From the NCBI RefSeq assembly GCF_016724845.1, contig NZ_CP068082.1, positions 4,898,001 through 4,962,000 on the forward strand: 64,000 nucleotides of DNA, read 5' to 3'. This DNA comes from Sphingobacterium spiritivorum. Lineage in GTDB: Bacteria; Bacteroidota; Bacteroidia; Sphingobacteriales; Sphingobacteriaceae. Shown in pieces: positions 16,471 through 24,726 of the stretch (position 1 is the first letter of the stretch; every line of letters begins with the position of its first letter). The notes beneath the pieces are model-generated. The model had not been told where the DNA came from, did no database searches, and saw only the letters and a program-made list of their open reading frames with translations. The translations under genes and the position numbers were made by a program.

Positions 16471-17406
16471 ATGTTAACGAAATACTGGAATTGCATAGTA
16501 AACATGCAAATTACAAAAGAGATGAATAAACTGGATATTATACAAGCCAGAATAGTGAATCAGATTGTATTTCTAAAAGGTGTTTTTTTTATAGTGGATT
16601 CAATAAGAGACTGGGCATTTGGGTTGATGTCCAATGTTTTTGTCTTATTTACATTTGGCTGCGTGATACTTTCTTCATTCTTTTTCCCAAAAGTACGCTT
16701 TAATCCTTATGTACTTTTCGCAGCCAGTCTGACCGTTAGTTTTCTTATATTTTATTATTCATCAAAGGATGGATTTGATAATGGAATCACCTTTTATTAT
16801 TTTTCTCAACTAACTGTAGTCTTACTTCTGTTAAACAGAAAATCACTAATTATTGTCTTCTACTTAATCATCTTTATATTATTCTGTATCAGCCATATAT
16901 ATGACTTCAGACTGATTAAAAGTGACCTGATCGTTACAGAACCTCTTATAGAAACTGTCCGTATCATTACTTTTATACAGGCATTTATGCTGCTCTCTAT
17001 GGCCGGCTATTTTATTGTTTTCAAACACAATGAACTTCTGCGACTCTATCAGCAGGTATTAAGAAGCGGAAGCATAATATCAGATCTCCGGCAAAGATTA
17101 AATGACCATCAAAAAGTTAATATTGAAGATGTTGTTAAACTAGCTATAGATAACGACGCCGCCTTTATTCCATTGTTTAAGCAGAATTTCCCTTATTTTT
17201 ATGACAATTTAAAAGCCGTCAACAAGCAAATGACTGGTGAAGAATTTAAGTTTTGTGCATTGCTAAAATTAGGCTTTACAACCAAAGATATAGCCGAATA
17301 TAATCATTTTACTGTTCGAACAGTTCAGACTAAGAAAAACAGGCTTCGCAAAGCATTTAATATTCCTTCTGAAAAGGATTTATATGCCTGGATAGATGGA
17401 GTATAA
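16471..17406 (+). CDS. Membrane-anchored LuxR-type HTH regulator
   Basis: A 311-residue protein with about six hydrophobic segments between residues 30 and 190 (for example VFVLFTFGCVILSSFFF and QLTVVLLLLNRKSLIIVFYL), a short linker and a C-terminal LuxR/GerE-like helix-turn-helix (about 250-311: MTGEEFKFCALLKLGFTTKDIA, HFTVRTVQTKKNRLRKAFNI). It probably senses something in or across the inner membrane and binds DNA directly. The N-terminus is uncertain: ATGs at 16471, 16501 and 16522 are in frame. It lies upstream of the fimbrillin gene pair and is the obvious candidate to control it. Flanking DNA is AT-rich. Confidence 0.75.
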   Translation: MLTKYWNCIVNMQITKEMNKLDIIQARIVNQIVFLKGVFFIVDSIRDWAFGLMSNVFVLFTFGCVILSSFFFPKVRFNPYVLFAASLTVSFLIFYYSSKDGFDNGITFYYFSQLTVVLLLLNRKSLIIVFYLIIFILFCISHIYDFRLIKSDLIVTEPLIETVRIITFIQAFMLLSMAGYFIVFKHNELLRLYQQVLRSGSIISDLRQRLNDHQKVNIEDVVKLAIDNDAAFIPLFKQNFPYFYDNLKAVNKQMTGEEFKFCALLKLGFTTKDIAEYNHFTVRTVQTKKNRLRKAFNIPSEKDLYAWIDGV

Positions 17407-17553
17407 GGATAAAAACCAACATCACAGCAAAGATCAGAATCCTTGATCACTGACAACTTCCGGAATACAGTCTTCTTATTATCAGAAACTAAAATAATCC
17501 TATTAATTCCTGATCGTATCTCAATACATCTTACATATAAAATATCTGTTATA

Positions 17554-17601
17554 AGGTGTAGCTATGTTGTAGATGCTCATTCAGGTGTATCTATGCTGTA
17601 G
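17554..17601 (+). repeat. Imperfect 19-bp direct repeats upstream of the fimbrillin operon
   Basis: AGGTGTAGCTATGTTGTAG (17554-17572) and AGGTGTATCTATGCTGTAG (17583-17601) match at 17 of 19 positions with a 29-bp period. They sit about 90-140 bp ahead of the small gene at 17691 and just after the LuxR-type regulator gene. Paired sites on nearly the same helical face could bind that regulator. Confidence 0.5.
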
Positions 17602-17690
17602 CTCCACATCGTACCTTAGTAGTAGTCTGCCTGTGGTTATATAGTAGCATATACTCTAATATTGTGTGCAATTTGTTAATTAAACGATTC

Positions 17691-18014
17691 ATGAACACAA
17701 CACACGAAAGGAAAACAAATCAAAATTATCCGCAGGCACCTCTCCAACCAATTACGCGGGAAACCCCAACGGAAAATGATAGCCATATGGTTATTAGCTC
17801 CGAAACAACGACTTCTTCAAATACAACTGCAATTAATAAGTTGAAAAAAGATGCAAAAAGCTATAATGCGCCAAAAATTACAGCTATCCGGATAGAAATG
17901 GAAAACGGAATAGCAGCAGGTTCTGCAACAGCTATCCCGGCAAGTACAAATAAACCTGTTGACGAAGCATGGGATAGTCAGAACATGACATCTGACAGTC
18001 CTATTTACTGGTAA
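17691..18014 (+). CDS. Small conserved-looking protein upstream of fimbrillin
   Basis: A 107-residue protein, start at ATG 17691 (the frame is open from 17664 but that ATG has no support). It has no signal peptide or membrane segment. The first half is low-complexity, rich in Thr, Ser, Asn and Gln. The second half carries KITAIRIEMENGIAAGSATA followed by a Pro-rich linker and an aromatic, acidic C-terminus with the sequence VDEAWDSQN and final PIYW. From memory, short Bacteroidota proteins with an E-x-E-x-x-I/F-AAGSA core and a tryptophan near the end often lie beside fimbrillin or FISUMP genes; this has not been checked by search. It is 20 nt before the fimbrillin gene, so co-transcribed. 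Function unknown. Confidence 0.6.
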   Translation: MNTTHERKTNQNYPQAPLQPITRETPTENDSHMVISSETTTSSNTTAINKLKKDAKSYNAPKITAIRIEMENGIAAGSATAIPASTNKPVDEAWDSQNMTSDSPIYW

Positions 18015-18034
18015 TAATTATAACTAAACTTTGT

Positions 18035-19846
18035 ATGAAAAAAAGAATATCTACATTTCTTGCAGTTTTGATGCTGTCAGCAGTTTCATTTACCATATTT
18101 TCCTGTAAAAATGAAAAAGAAAACTTACTGGGTGAAGGCGAAACGACAGTAACCTTAAACTTAATTGGGATAACTGAGGCCACAGAAGGTCCTTTACAAA
18201 AATCATCACTAAAAGGCTCTCAAAATACAATAGCTTATGTTACAGAAGTTCCTTATAACAAAGACTACACGATTATTGCCAGTGTCACACCAGACATACC
18301 TGCTGAAAAAATTAATGGCCAGTCAACATTGAATCGCTCTTCATGGACAACCACCCCGCAACCTGCCATCACCAATTCTATTGCTGCGGACGTAAAGTAT
18401 CTGGTGATGGTCTTTGATGAAAACGGTAACCGGATCTTCGCTCAGGAAAAGGTATACGACAGTCATACTCAGAGCCTTGTTGCAAATCAAATGACACTCA
18501 ATGCAGGCAAGAAATATACTTTCGTAGCCGTTTCAAATAACACTTCTACAGCTCCTGTATTCAATACATCTGCAACAACTCTTAGTGATGTCACCAATAG
18601 AATAGCTGTTAACCATACTACCGACTATCTTTATTTCAACAGCGGACAGGTTAATATTGTATATGGCCAACAGAATTATATCAATATTACTTTTAAGCAC
18701 ATCAATAGCCGCATAAGCCTGAATCTGGATGCAACCGCTGAAATGGGACATATCACTGCTATTAGCGCTAATGTTACAGGTTCCGGATCTGTGAATCTTG
18801 CGGCTAACGGGACGGTTACTTCGGCATCATCGGCAGCATATAACAAGGCATTTGTTTTCCAGGAACTTGATAAGCAAAACATCACCAGTAATTACGTACT
18901 ACTATCATCAGCAGGTAATGCGCATAATATAAATATTACCTCTGTATCCATAAACGGATCTCCGGAAAGAACAAATATTCCCGCCATCTCTATTCCTGCA
19001 GGAGCACTACAAAAAGGAGCCAGCTACAAAATAAGTCTTAGTTTTCAGGCAACTGGTATTGTGACAGGTGGACTTGTATGGGCAAGAGGTAATCTGGCTT
19101 ATGACTGGACTAATAACATCTACTACAACAGGTATTACCCACAGGAAACAGGATCTGATTACAAAGATTTTGATTACTGGAATTATGCAACAAATCAGGC
19201 AAATCCTTTAGTCCCGAAAATGATTATTACGGGCTACAGCGACCTTTGGAACAATCCTAATAATGTATATTATTTTACAGATGGAACCAATGAAAACAGT
19301 ATTTCAAAAATTCCTTTAAATGATCCGTGTAAAAAAATTGCCGGCGGCAAATGGAGGATGCCTTCTCTTCATGATTTTCAAAACCTTGGTGTATACAAAG
19401 TACACAATGGAGGAGATATCAACGGAACTACAGACGGACTGCCTCTCACTACACTTGCAGGAGGAACTGTTCATCCAAACGGCAACATTACAGACAACAA
19501 TTTTCCGTATGTCTATTTTGATGGCGTGAATGAAATTACAGGAGGTTCTGTACGCCTGCGGTTCTACAAAACCGGAAGATATTATGGCAATGTTACACAG
19601 GTAGATCATGACAATGGACCTCAGAATGGCGGCAATATCGCTTACATTGCGAATGCGGCCGTATACATGGCAAGTGATGCATACAATTATGAAACGGGTA
19701 CATTATATAGAAGGCCATACATGCCAGCTGTTTTTAATAACGATGCAAGCGGGGGAACGAATACCTTTATAACCCGAAGAAAAGATCTTTATAACGATTG
19801 GTCAGCGGATGACAGAGTGCCTGTTCGTTGTGTGAAAAATCTTTAG
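18035..19846 (+). CDS. Fimbrillin-like lipoprotein with C-terminal FISUMP domain
   Basis: A 603-residue lipoprotein (leader KKRISTFLAVLMLSAVSFTIFSC, lipobox Cys at 24). Residues about 35-340 are beta-rich in the style of Bacteroidota fimbrillins (NQMTLNAGKKYTFVAVSNNT, then INSRISLNLDATAEMGHI, and IPAGALQKGASYKISLSF). From about 345 it switches to a FISUMP-type domain: GGLVWARGNLAYDW, GGKWRMPSLHDFQNLG and the closing VPVRCVKNL. Such proteins are exported as lipoproteins and may be assembled into surface fimbriae or adhesins. The order regulator, small protein, fimbrillin suggests a single-subunit pilus or adhesin locus. A strong terminator follows. Confidence 0.8.
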   Translation: MKKRISTFLAVLMLSAVSFTIFSCKNEKENLLGEGETTVTLNLIGITEATEGPLQKSSLKGSQNTIAYVTEVPYNKDYTIIASVTPDIPAEKINGQSTLNRSSWTTTPQPAITNSIAADVKYLVMVFDENGNRIFAQEKVYDSHTQSLVANQMTLNAGKKYTFVAVSNNTSTAPVFNTSATTLSDVTNRIAVNHTTDYLYFNSGQVNIVYGQQNYINITFKHINSRISLNLDATAEMGHITAISANVTGSGSVNLAANGTVTSASSAAYNKAFVFQELDKQNITSNYVLLSSAGNAHNINITSVSINGSPERTNIPAISIPAGALQKGASYKISLSFQATGIVTGGLVWARGNLAYDWTNNIYYNRYYPQETGSDYKDFDYWNYATNQANPLVPKMIITGYSDLWNNPNNVYYFTDGTNENSISKIPLNDPCKKIAGGKWRMPSLHDFQNLGVYKVHNGGDINGTTDGLPLTTLAGGTVHPNGNITDNNFPYVYFDGVNEITGGSVRLRFYKTGRYYGNVTQVDHDNGPQNGGNIAYIANAAVYMASDAYNYETGTLYRRPYMPAVFNNDASGGTNTFITRRKDLYNDWSADDRVPVRCVKNL

Positions 19847-19884
19847 AAAATAAAAGAACTGTATTATTCCCCAAATCTATTTTT

Positions 19885-19932
19885 CCCCCCGACTCCATCA
19901 AGTTTTCCCAAAAAACGGAGTCGGGTTCTTTG
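19885..19932 (+). terminator. Terminator after fimbrillin gene
   Basis: CCCGACTCC (19888-19896) pairs with GGAGTCGGG (19917-19925), 9 bp, loop 20 nt, then TTCTTTGTTC. A 70-codon frame over this region (19828-20040) overlaps the stem and is not a convincing gene. Confidence 0.75.
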
Positions 19933-20050
19933 TTCATTCACGTATTTTTCTCCAAGAAAAAGCATTCTCTAAAAACAATGAATATAAAATATTGTTTCTT
20001 ACTTAATCTGCATTTATACAGCTGCAGTAACAGGATTTAATTAGGAACAT

Positions 20051-20938
20051 ATGCTATTAAACAAACGTATATCGGTGTGGGATTTTATTAAAATAATAAA
20101 ATTTGATTTGCTTTATATTGTCACTTTCTCCCTGCTGATCGGATGGGTTTCTCATGAGAAATATCTGGAATCCATTGTTATTCCCTTACCCATCATTTCT
20201 ACTATGGGAACTATTGTTTCCTTATTACTGGCTTTTCGGACAGCACAGTCTTATGACAGATGGTGGGAAGCCCGTATTGTATGGGGAGGTATAGTGAATG
20301 ATTCCCGCACACTGATACGTCAGTTAAAACAATTTTTGCCCGATAACGCACAACAGGAAGTAGCATTATTTGCAGAACGTCAGATCATCTGGAATTACGC
20401 ACTTAGCGAATCCCTGAGAAGAGTTCCGTTTTCAAACAAAGTACAGAGCTATCTTGACAAAAATAACATAAATGATCACAATATTCCCAACACCATACTC
20501 AGTGCACATAGTCTGCAACTCAAAAAATTAGCAGAACAGCATCAGATTACAGAGTTTCGCCAGGTACAGATAGATGAGACATTAGTGCGTCTCTGCGATT
20601 CAATGGGAAAATGTGAGCGGATCAAAAACACTGTGTTTCCATCATCCTACAGTGTATTGCTGCATTTTATGATCTGTGTATTCATTGTTATGCTTCCATT
20701 TTGTTTAAGTGACAACCTCATGTATGCCAAAATTGTATTGACCATAGGCATACCGGTAATCTTTATTGCCATCGAAAAAACAGCCATTATGATGCAGGAT
20801 CCGTTCGAAAATTCACCGATGGATACGCCTATGACAACCTTAAGCCAGACTATTGAAATGAATATTCTGCAGCAGATCGGCGAGCAGAATGTCCCAAAAC
20901 CGACGCCACCTGCACCTGAAGAATATTATATTATGTAA
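20051..20938 (+). CDS. Bestrophin-like anion channel protein
   Basis: A 295-residue membrane protein of the bestrophin/UPF0187 family. Recognition points are an N-terminal cytosolic stretch, RISVWDFIKIIKFDLLYIV, the IIGWVSHEKYL to IPLPIISTMGTIVSLLLAFRT region that lines the pore, and AQSYDRWWEARIVWGGIVND, the family signature. Bacterial members form chloride- or cation-conducting pentamers in the inner membrane. The C-terminus is cytosolic. It is 77 nt upstream of the AraC gene but appears transcriptionally independent. Confidence 0.87.
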   Translation: MLLNKRISVWDFIKIIKFDLLYIVTFSLLIGWVSHEKYLESIVIPLPIISTMGTIVSLLLAFRTAQSYDRWWEARIVWGGIVNDSRTLIRQLKQFLPDNAQQEVALFAERQIIWNYALSESLRRVPFSNKVQSYLDKNNINDHNIPNTILSAHSLQLKKLAEQHQITEFRQVQIDETLVRLCDSMGKCERIKNTVFPSSYSVLLHFMICVFIVMLPFCLSDNLMYAKIVLTIGIPVIFIAIEKTAIMMQDPFENSPMDTPMTTLSQTIEMNILQQIGEQNVPKPTPPAPEEYYIM

Positions 20939-21015
20939 AAATGAAATGATTGGAGGAGTATGTTTTTTACAAAAGCACAACAATAGCCTTCATTTGATTT
21001 TTGTAATTTTACCGT

Positions 21016-21933
21016 ATGGAAGCAAAGGAAACTTTAGAGGAATATTATATCAGATTGTGTAAGCCCGTACCCCCCGAATTCGGTATACATGGGGCAAATG
21101 CTGCACATTTCAATATTCTGAAAAGAGGAAATTGTTTCACTACCCTTAATTTTGCCCGCAGAGACTATTACAAGATTGTTCTCACCCGTGGAAAAGCACT
21201 TTTGCAAACTGAAAAAGGAGAAGTACTGATTGATAAACCGGCGCTATTCTTTTCGGACAGAAACATCCGGTTTGGCTGGGAAAATCTACCTGAGGATCAG
21301 GAAGGTTTCACCTGTTTATTCAATGAATACTTTATCACGACAACTATACGCCAGTCTTTCCGAAAGCTTTTCTCCTTATTTAAAGATGATGTATATCCCT
21401 TTCTTTTTCTGAATGATACACAATACGAGCATTTGCATCAGTATTTTTCAAGTATGCAGCGGGAATATTGCAGCAGTTTCAAGAATAAAGATTTGCTGCT
21501 AAAAGACTTGCTCAACCTGGTTGTATATACAGCAATTAAAATCAAGACGACTAGCATGCCTTTGGATTCCGGTATCTATCAACAGGATATCGTTACCAGA
21601 TTTATGGATCTGCTGGACAATCAGTTTCCGATTGAATCTCCTGTACCTGGCTTGCAGCTCAGGACCCCGGCTCACTTTGCAGACAGCCTGCATATACATG
21701 TCAACCATCTTAATCATAGTCTCAAAGTACAGACAGGTAAAACCACGAGCGACTGGATAAAGGAGCGTATACTTACAGAGGCTGTAAATCTACTCCAGTA
21801 CAGCGGTTGGCGTATCTCCGAAATTGCAAACGGACTTGGCTTTGAGTATCCTCAGCATTTCAATACTTTCTTCAAAAAACATATGGGCCACAGCCCCCGC
21901 CAATACAAACTATCCTCTGTGGTGCATATTTGA
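21016..21933 (+). CDS. AraC family transcriptional regulator
   Basis: A 305-residue regulator. Residues 1-190 form a cupin-like sensor domain (KIVLTRGKALLQTEKGEVLI, then PALFFSDRN). The C-terminal 100 residues are an AraC-type double helix-turn-helix: HFADSLHIHVNHLNHSLKVQ, TTSDWIKERILTEAVNLLQY and a final ISEIANGLGFEYPQHFNTFF. The next gene on the same strand, 86 nt on, is a multidrug-type MFS exporter, so control of that exporter is likely. The start has almost no leader: a TAATTTTA sequence ends 4 nt before the ATG, close to a -7 promoter element. Confidence 0.87.
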   Translation: MEAKETLEEYYIRLCKPVPPEFGIHGANAAHFNILKRGNCFTTLNFARRDYYKIVLTRGKALLQTEKGEVLIDKPALFFSDRNIRFGWENLPEDQEGFTCLFNEYFITTTIRQSFRKLFSLFKDDVYPFLFLNDTQYEHLHQYFSSMQREYCSSFKNKDLLLKDLLNLVVYTAIKIKTTSMPLDSGIYQQDIVTRFMDLLDNQFPIESPVPGLQLRTPAHFADSLHIHVNHLNHSLKVQTGKTTSDWIKERILTEAVNLLQYSGWRISEIANGLGFEYPQHFNTFFKKHMGHSPRQYKLSSVVHI

Positions 21934-21985
21934 TTTTTGTACTTTTTGATTTGAATTACTTATTTTTTACTCCTGTCATATGAAC

Positions 21986-21993
21986 TAATTTTG
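21986..21993 (+). promoter_or_regulatory. Promoter -7 element for MFS exporter
   Basis: TAATTTTG is an exact match to TAnnTTTG and lies 26 nt before the ATG at 22020. The -33 box is weak (T-rich around 21963), which would suit activation by the AraC protein encoded upstream. Confidence 0.5.
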
Positions 21994-22019
21994 TACGCTG
22001 ATCTGATACAAATAAGGCT

Positions 22020-23231
22020 ATGAAATTATACAATCCCAAATACGAAGGCATCTGTACACTCTCTATTTTTCTGATGATTCCCCTTTCGGGACTTGTCACA
22101 GACGTTTACCTCCCCTCCTTTCCTGAAATGCAGAAAATGTTACATACCCATTCGGGTGGTATTCAACTGACATTAACCTATTTCCTGATCAGCTACGGCA
22201 TTTCCCTGCTGATAGCTGGCAGTATAGTAGACAGCTTTGGCAGATACCGCATTGTACTGGTTGCACTCTCTGTATTTCTACTGAGTAATCTGGGTATTGC
22301 TACCGTTCACGACATACACTTTATATACCTGATGCGGGTTTTGCAGGGAATTTCAGCGGCATTTATAGTTGTAGGAAAACGTGCTTTCCTGGTAGATATT
22401 TATTCGGGCAGAAAATTGCAGCATTACACCAGTATGCTGACGATTATCTGGGCTATGGCTCCTATTACTGCTCCGTTTATAGGTGGTTATCTGCAGCAAG
22501 CTTTCGGATGGACTGCAAACTTCTATCTTCTGGCAGGCTATTCTCTGATCTGTCTTCTGTTAGAATTGTTTTTTTCAGGAGAAGCGCTTCGGGTCCGCAA
22601 ACCTTTTGATGCACTAAATATCCGTCGGTCCTATCAACATGTACTCGGAGCACCCGATTTTAGTATAGGTTTGGTAGTATTAGGATTCAGCTATGGCATG
22701 GTGATGGTATTTGGAATGGCAGCTCCCTTTATCGTTGAACAAAGGTTTCACTTCTCTGCAGTAACGACAGGATATTGTGCGCTGTTGTCCGGCCTTGGAC
22801 TGATGACGGGAGGAATTCTGGGTAAAACATTACATAATAAACCCTTCTTTTCAAAACTCGTTAGTGCAGTGGCCATACAGCTTGTTCTTTCTGTTATTAT
22901 GTATGCTTCTTCAGGATATAATCCGGGCATATATGTGCTGATGGCATTTGTATTGTGCCTGCATATTATGTCGGGCTTTATTTACAACATTTACTTTACG
23001 TATTGCCTGACACGGTTTCCTGCACATGCAGGTGTAGCCAGCGGATTGACAAGCGGCGGATGCTATTTGGTCACTTCTCTGGCCAGTATGATCCTTATAA
23101 AAACCATTAAGATCAACGGCCAGGAAGGTCTGGCGGTCAGCTATTTTGTATTTGCACTGTTAATTGCCCTATCTCTGATTGTTTTTATCAGATCTGTGAA
23201 GCCTTCTGAAATACCAACAGTGAGCCATTAA
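22020..23231 (+). CDS. MFS drug exporter, Bcr/CflA family
   Basis: A 403-residue, 12-helix major facilitator. The opening PLSGLVTDVYLPSFPEMQK in helix 1 is typical of the Bcr/CflA drug:H+ antiporters, and helix 2-3 contains the SIVDSFGRYRIVLVAL loop with the conserved D-x-x-G-R. LMRVLQGISAAFIVVGKRA matches motif C-like helix 4-5 sequences. It would export small hydrophobic compounds from the cytoplasm by proton exchange. Paired with the upstream AraC regulator, it is probably inducible. The substrate cannot be predicted. Confidence 0.85.
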   Translation: MKLYNPKYEGICTLSIFLMIPLSGLVTDVYLPSFPEMQKMLHTHSGGIQLTLTYFLISYGISLLIAGSIVDSFGRYRIVLVALSVFLLSNLGIATVHDIHFIYLMRVLQGISAAFIVVGKRAFLVDIYSGRKLQHYTSMLTIIWAMAPITAPFIGGYLQQAFGWTANFYLLAGYSLICLLLELFFSGEALRVRKPFDALNIRRSYQHVLGAPDFSIGLVVLGFSYGMVMVFGMAAPFIVEQRFHFSAVTTGYCALLSGLGLMTGGILGKTLHNKPFFSKLVSAVAIQLVLSVIMYASSGYNPGIYVLMAFVLCLHIMSGFIYNIYFTYCLTRFPAHAGVASGLTSGGCYLVTSLASMILIKTIKINGQEGLAVSYFVFALLIALSLIVFIRSVKPSEIPTVSH

Positions 23232-23338
23232 TTTTACAGACTGATCACATGGGTTTATATTGAAAATTAGCGATTAATAAGGTATATTGGCATAATCGTT
23301 ACTGTCCGTCATACCACGAACCCGATCCATATGGGATA

Positions 23339-24238
23339 ATGATACATTTTGAAATGGGAAACTCAGAAAATACATATGCTTTACTGATCGGAAATGATAT
23401 CAATAACATTTCACCGGGAAAAAGCTGGAATGATCTTCTCCAGGAGATAAAAGCAAAGTTTCATATTCAGGATATTGAAGATGCGGATAAGCCTTTTCCA
23501 ATGCTCTATGAAGAAATCTTTTTAAAAGCAATAAAAGGAGGAATGAAGCACGAAAAGGAACTTAAAACGTACATAGCCAATCGTGTTACTCAGATCAATC
23601 CTAACAGTATACACGAGCAAATCCGTCAACTTCCGGTGACTCATATTATGACGACAAACTATGAGTATACTTTGGAAGGACAAATACCGGTTAATAACGA
23701 CAGTGTCGTAAGAGAAACGACTTACAGCGTATACCGCAGGCATCAGCTACACAATAAAACGTACTGGCATATTCATGGAGAATGTAACAGTCCAAATTCT
23801 ATCAATCTCGGATACGAACATTATTGCGGACAATTACAGGGAATGAGAAATTATACCATATCCGGCACCAACTACAGTAATCCGAGAGTTAACAATACGT
23901 CCTTTATCAGGCAATTGGCCAGGGGAAAGAAAGTAGCCTGTCAGTCCTGGATTGATCTGTTTTTCACTACGGATATCCATATTTTCGGCCTTGCGCTGGA
24001 TTTTGTAGAAACGGATCTGTGGTGGCTCCTGACATACAGAGCAAGGAGCAAATTTTACAAACGAAGCTCTTTTATCCGTAATACTATATATTATTATATT
24101 CAGGAATATTATACTGAACGATCAAAAGCGAAGCTGGATCTATTGAAAACACATGATGTAAAGATCGTTATCATCAATGAAAATGATAAACAATCTTATT
24201 ATCAATGTATTTTGGACAGGCTCAAAAATAGTATATAA
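23339..24238 (+). CDS. Stand-alone SIR2-like domain protein
   Basis: A 299-residue protein of the SIR2-like (SIR2_2) type. Seen in the sequence: a nucleotide-binding-like loop GNDINNIS (18-25), TTNYEYTLE (105-113), which matches the T-T-N-x-D/E motif of SIR2 NADases, the catalytic-type HIHGE (144-148), and IFGLALDFVETDLWWLL (215-231). There is no signal peptide or second domain. Relatives hydrolyse NAD+ or act in antiphage defence, usually with a partner; no partner gene is visible here. The start may be ATG 23339 or 23354 (MGNSENTY). It converges on the two small minus-strand ORFs that follow. Defence is inferred, not shown. Confidence 0.75.
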   Translation: MIHFEMGNSENTYALLIGNDINNISPGKSWNDLLQEIKAKFHIQDIEDADKPFPMLYEEIFLKAIKGGMKHEKELKTYIANRVTQINPNSIHEQIRQLPVTHIMTTNYEYTLEGQIPVNNDSVVRETTYSVYRRHQLHNKTYWHIHGECNSPNSINLGYEHYCGQLQGMRNYTISGTNYSNPRVNNTSFIRQLARGKKVACQSWIDLFFTTDIHIFGLALDFVETDLWWLLTYRARSKFYKRSSFIRNTIYYYIQEYYTERSKAKLDLLKTHDVKIVIINENDKQSYYQCILDRLKNSI

Positions 24239-24315
24239 CAAAAAAATGCTTTTCTGTAAAAAGCACATCTTTAAAAATTTACTAATTCTGTTGATTGGAG
24301 AAGGTTAACCGGATG

Positions 24316-24441
24316 TTAACGCTTCTTAGTTTCTGAGGGAGTCTCAGTTGTTGTTGGATTGACAAAACCCCAGTTAGTTACATAATACAAATAGGGATTC
24401 TTTTGCAGTTGAGTTTGTTTTACTTTTTGTTTTTTAATCAT
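24316..24441 (-). CDS. Tiny ORF (41 aa), polar peptide, translationally coupled
   Basis: A 41-codon frame: a basic, Gln/Lys-rich N-terminus (MIKKQKVKQTQLQKN), an aromatic centre (PYLYYVTNWGFVNP) and a Thr/Ser/Glu tail ending KKR. Its ATG overlaps the stop codon of the upstream tiny ORF by 4 nt (ATGA), and AAAGGA lies 8 nt before the start, a good Shine-Dalgarno match that most genes here lack. It has no membrane segment. It could be a peptide precursor, an antitoxin-like partner, or chance; I recognise no family. Confidence 0.45.
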   Translation of the reverse strand: MIKKQKVKQTQLQKNPYLYYVTNWGFVNPTTTETPSETKKR

Positions 24442-24557
24442 ATATTATTCCTTTCTTTTTGATTTTTACTAATATACGCAATTATTGCGCCAATTCCTAA
24501 TGCGACACTAAAATTATTAGCAAAAACAGTAATACATGATATCGCTTTGACATTCAT
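24438..24557 (-). CDS. Tiny ORF (39 aa), single hydrophobic segment
   Basis: A 39-codon frame with AAGGAG 4 nt before the ATG (24562-24567). The peptide has a hydrophobic stretch from about 9 to 29 (VALGIGAIIAYI at its end) and a charged tail KNQKERNNI, so it looks like a small one-pass membrane peptide. It overlaps the next tiny ORF by ATGA. The two lie downstream of the Crp/Fnr gene on the same strand (gap 169 nt) and convergent to the SIR2-like gene. Such a pair could be a type I-like toxin, a bacteriocin or a signalling peptide; no known family is recognised. Confidence 0.45.
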   Translation of the reverse strand: MNVKAISCITVFANNFSVALGIGAIIAYISKNQKERNNI

Positions 24558-24726
24558 AAGACTCCTTCAACAACACCCTATACAATTATAAATAAATGAG
24601 TTATCCATCTACAGCTATCTGAAATGTGTATATATTAAATTATTATGAAGTTATCATACATAAAATATTAAGTCCGGAAAAGGCATTTCAATTTAACTAT
24701 TAACCTCCCCCCCCTCTTGCACATAC

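Noticed and set aside
19828..20040. 70-codon frame after the fimbrillin gene
   Set aside because: It overlaps the fimbrillin stop and runs through the terminator stem; sequence is low-complexity and lacks a promoter.
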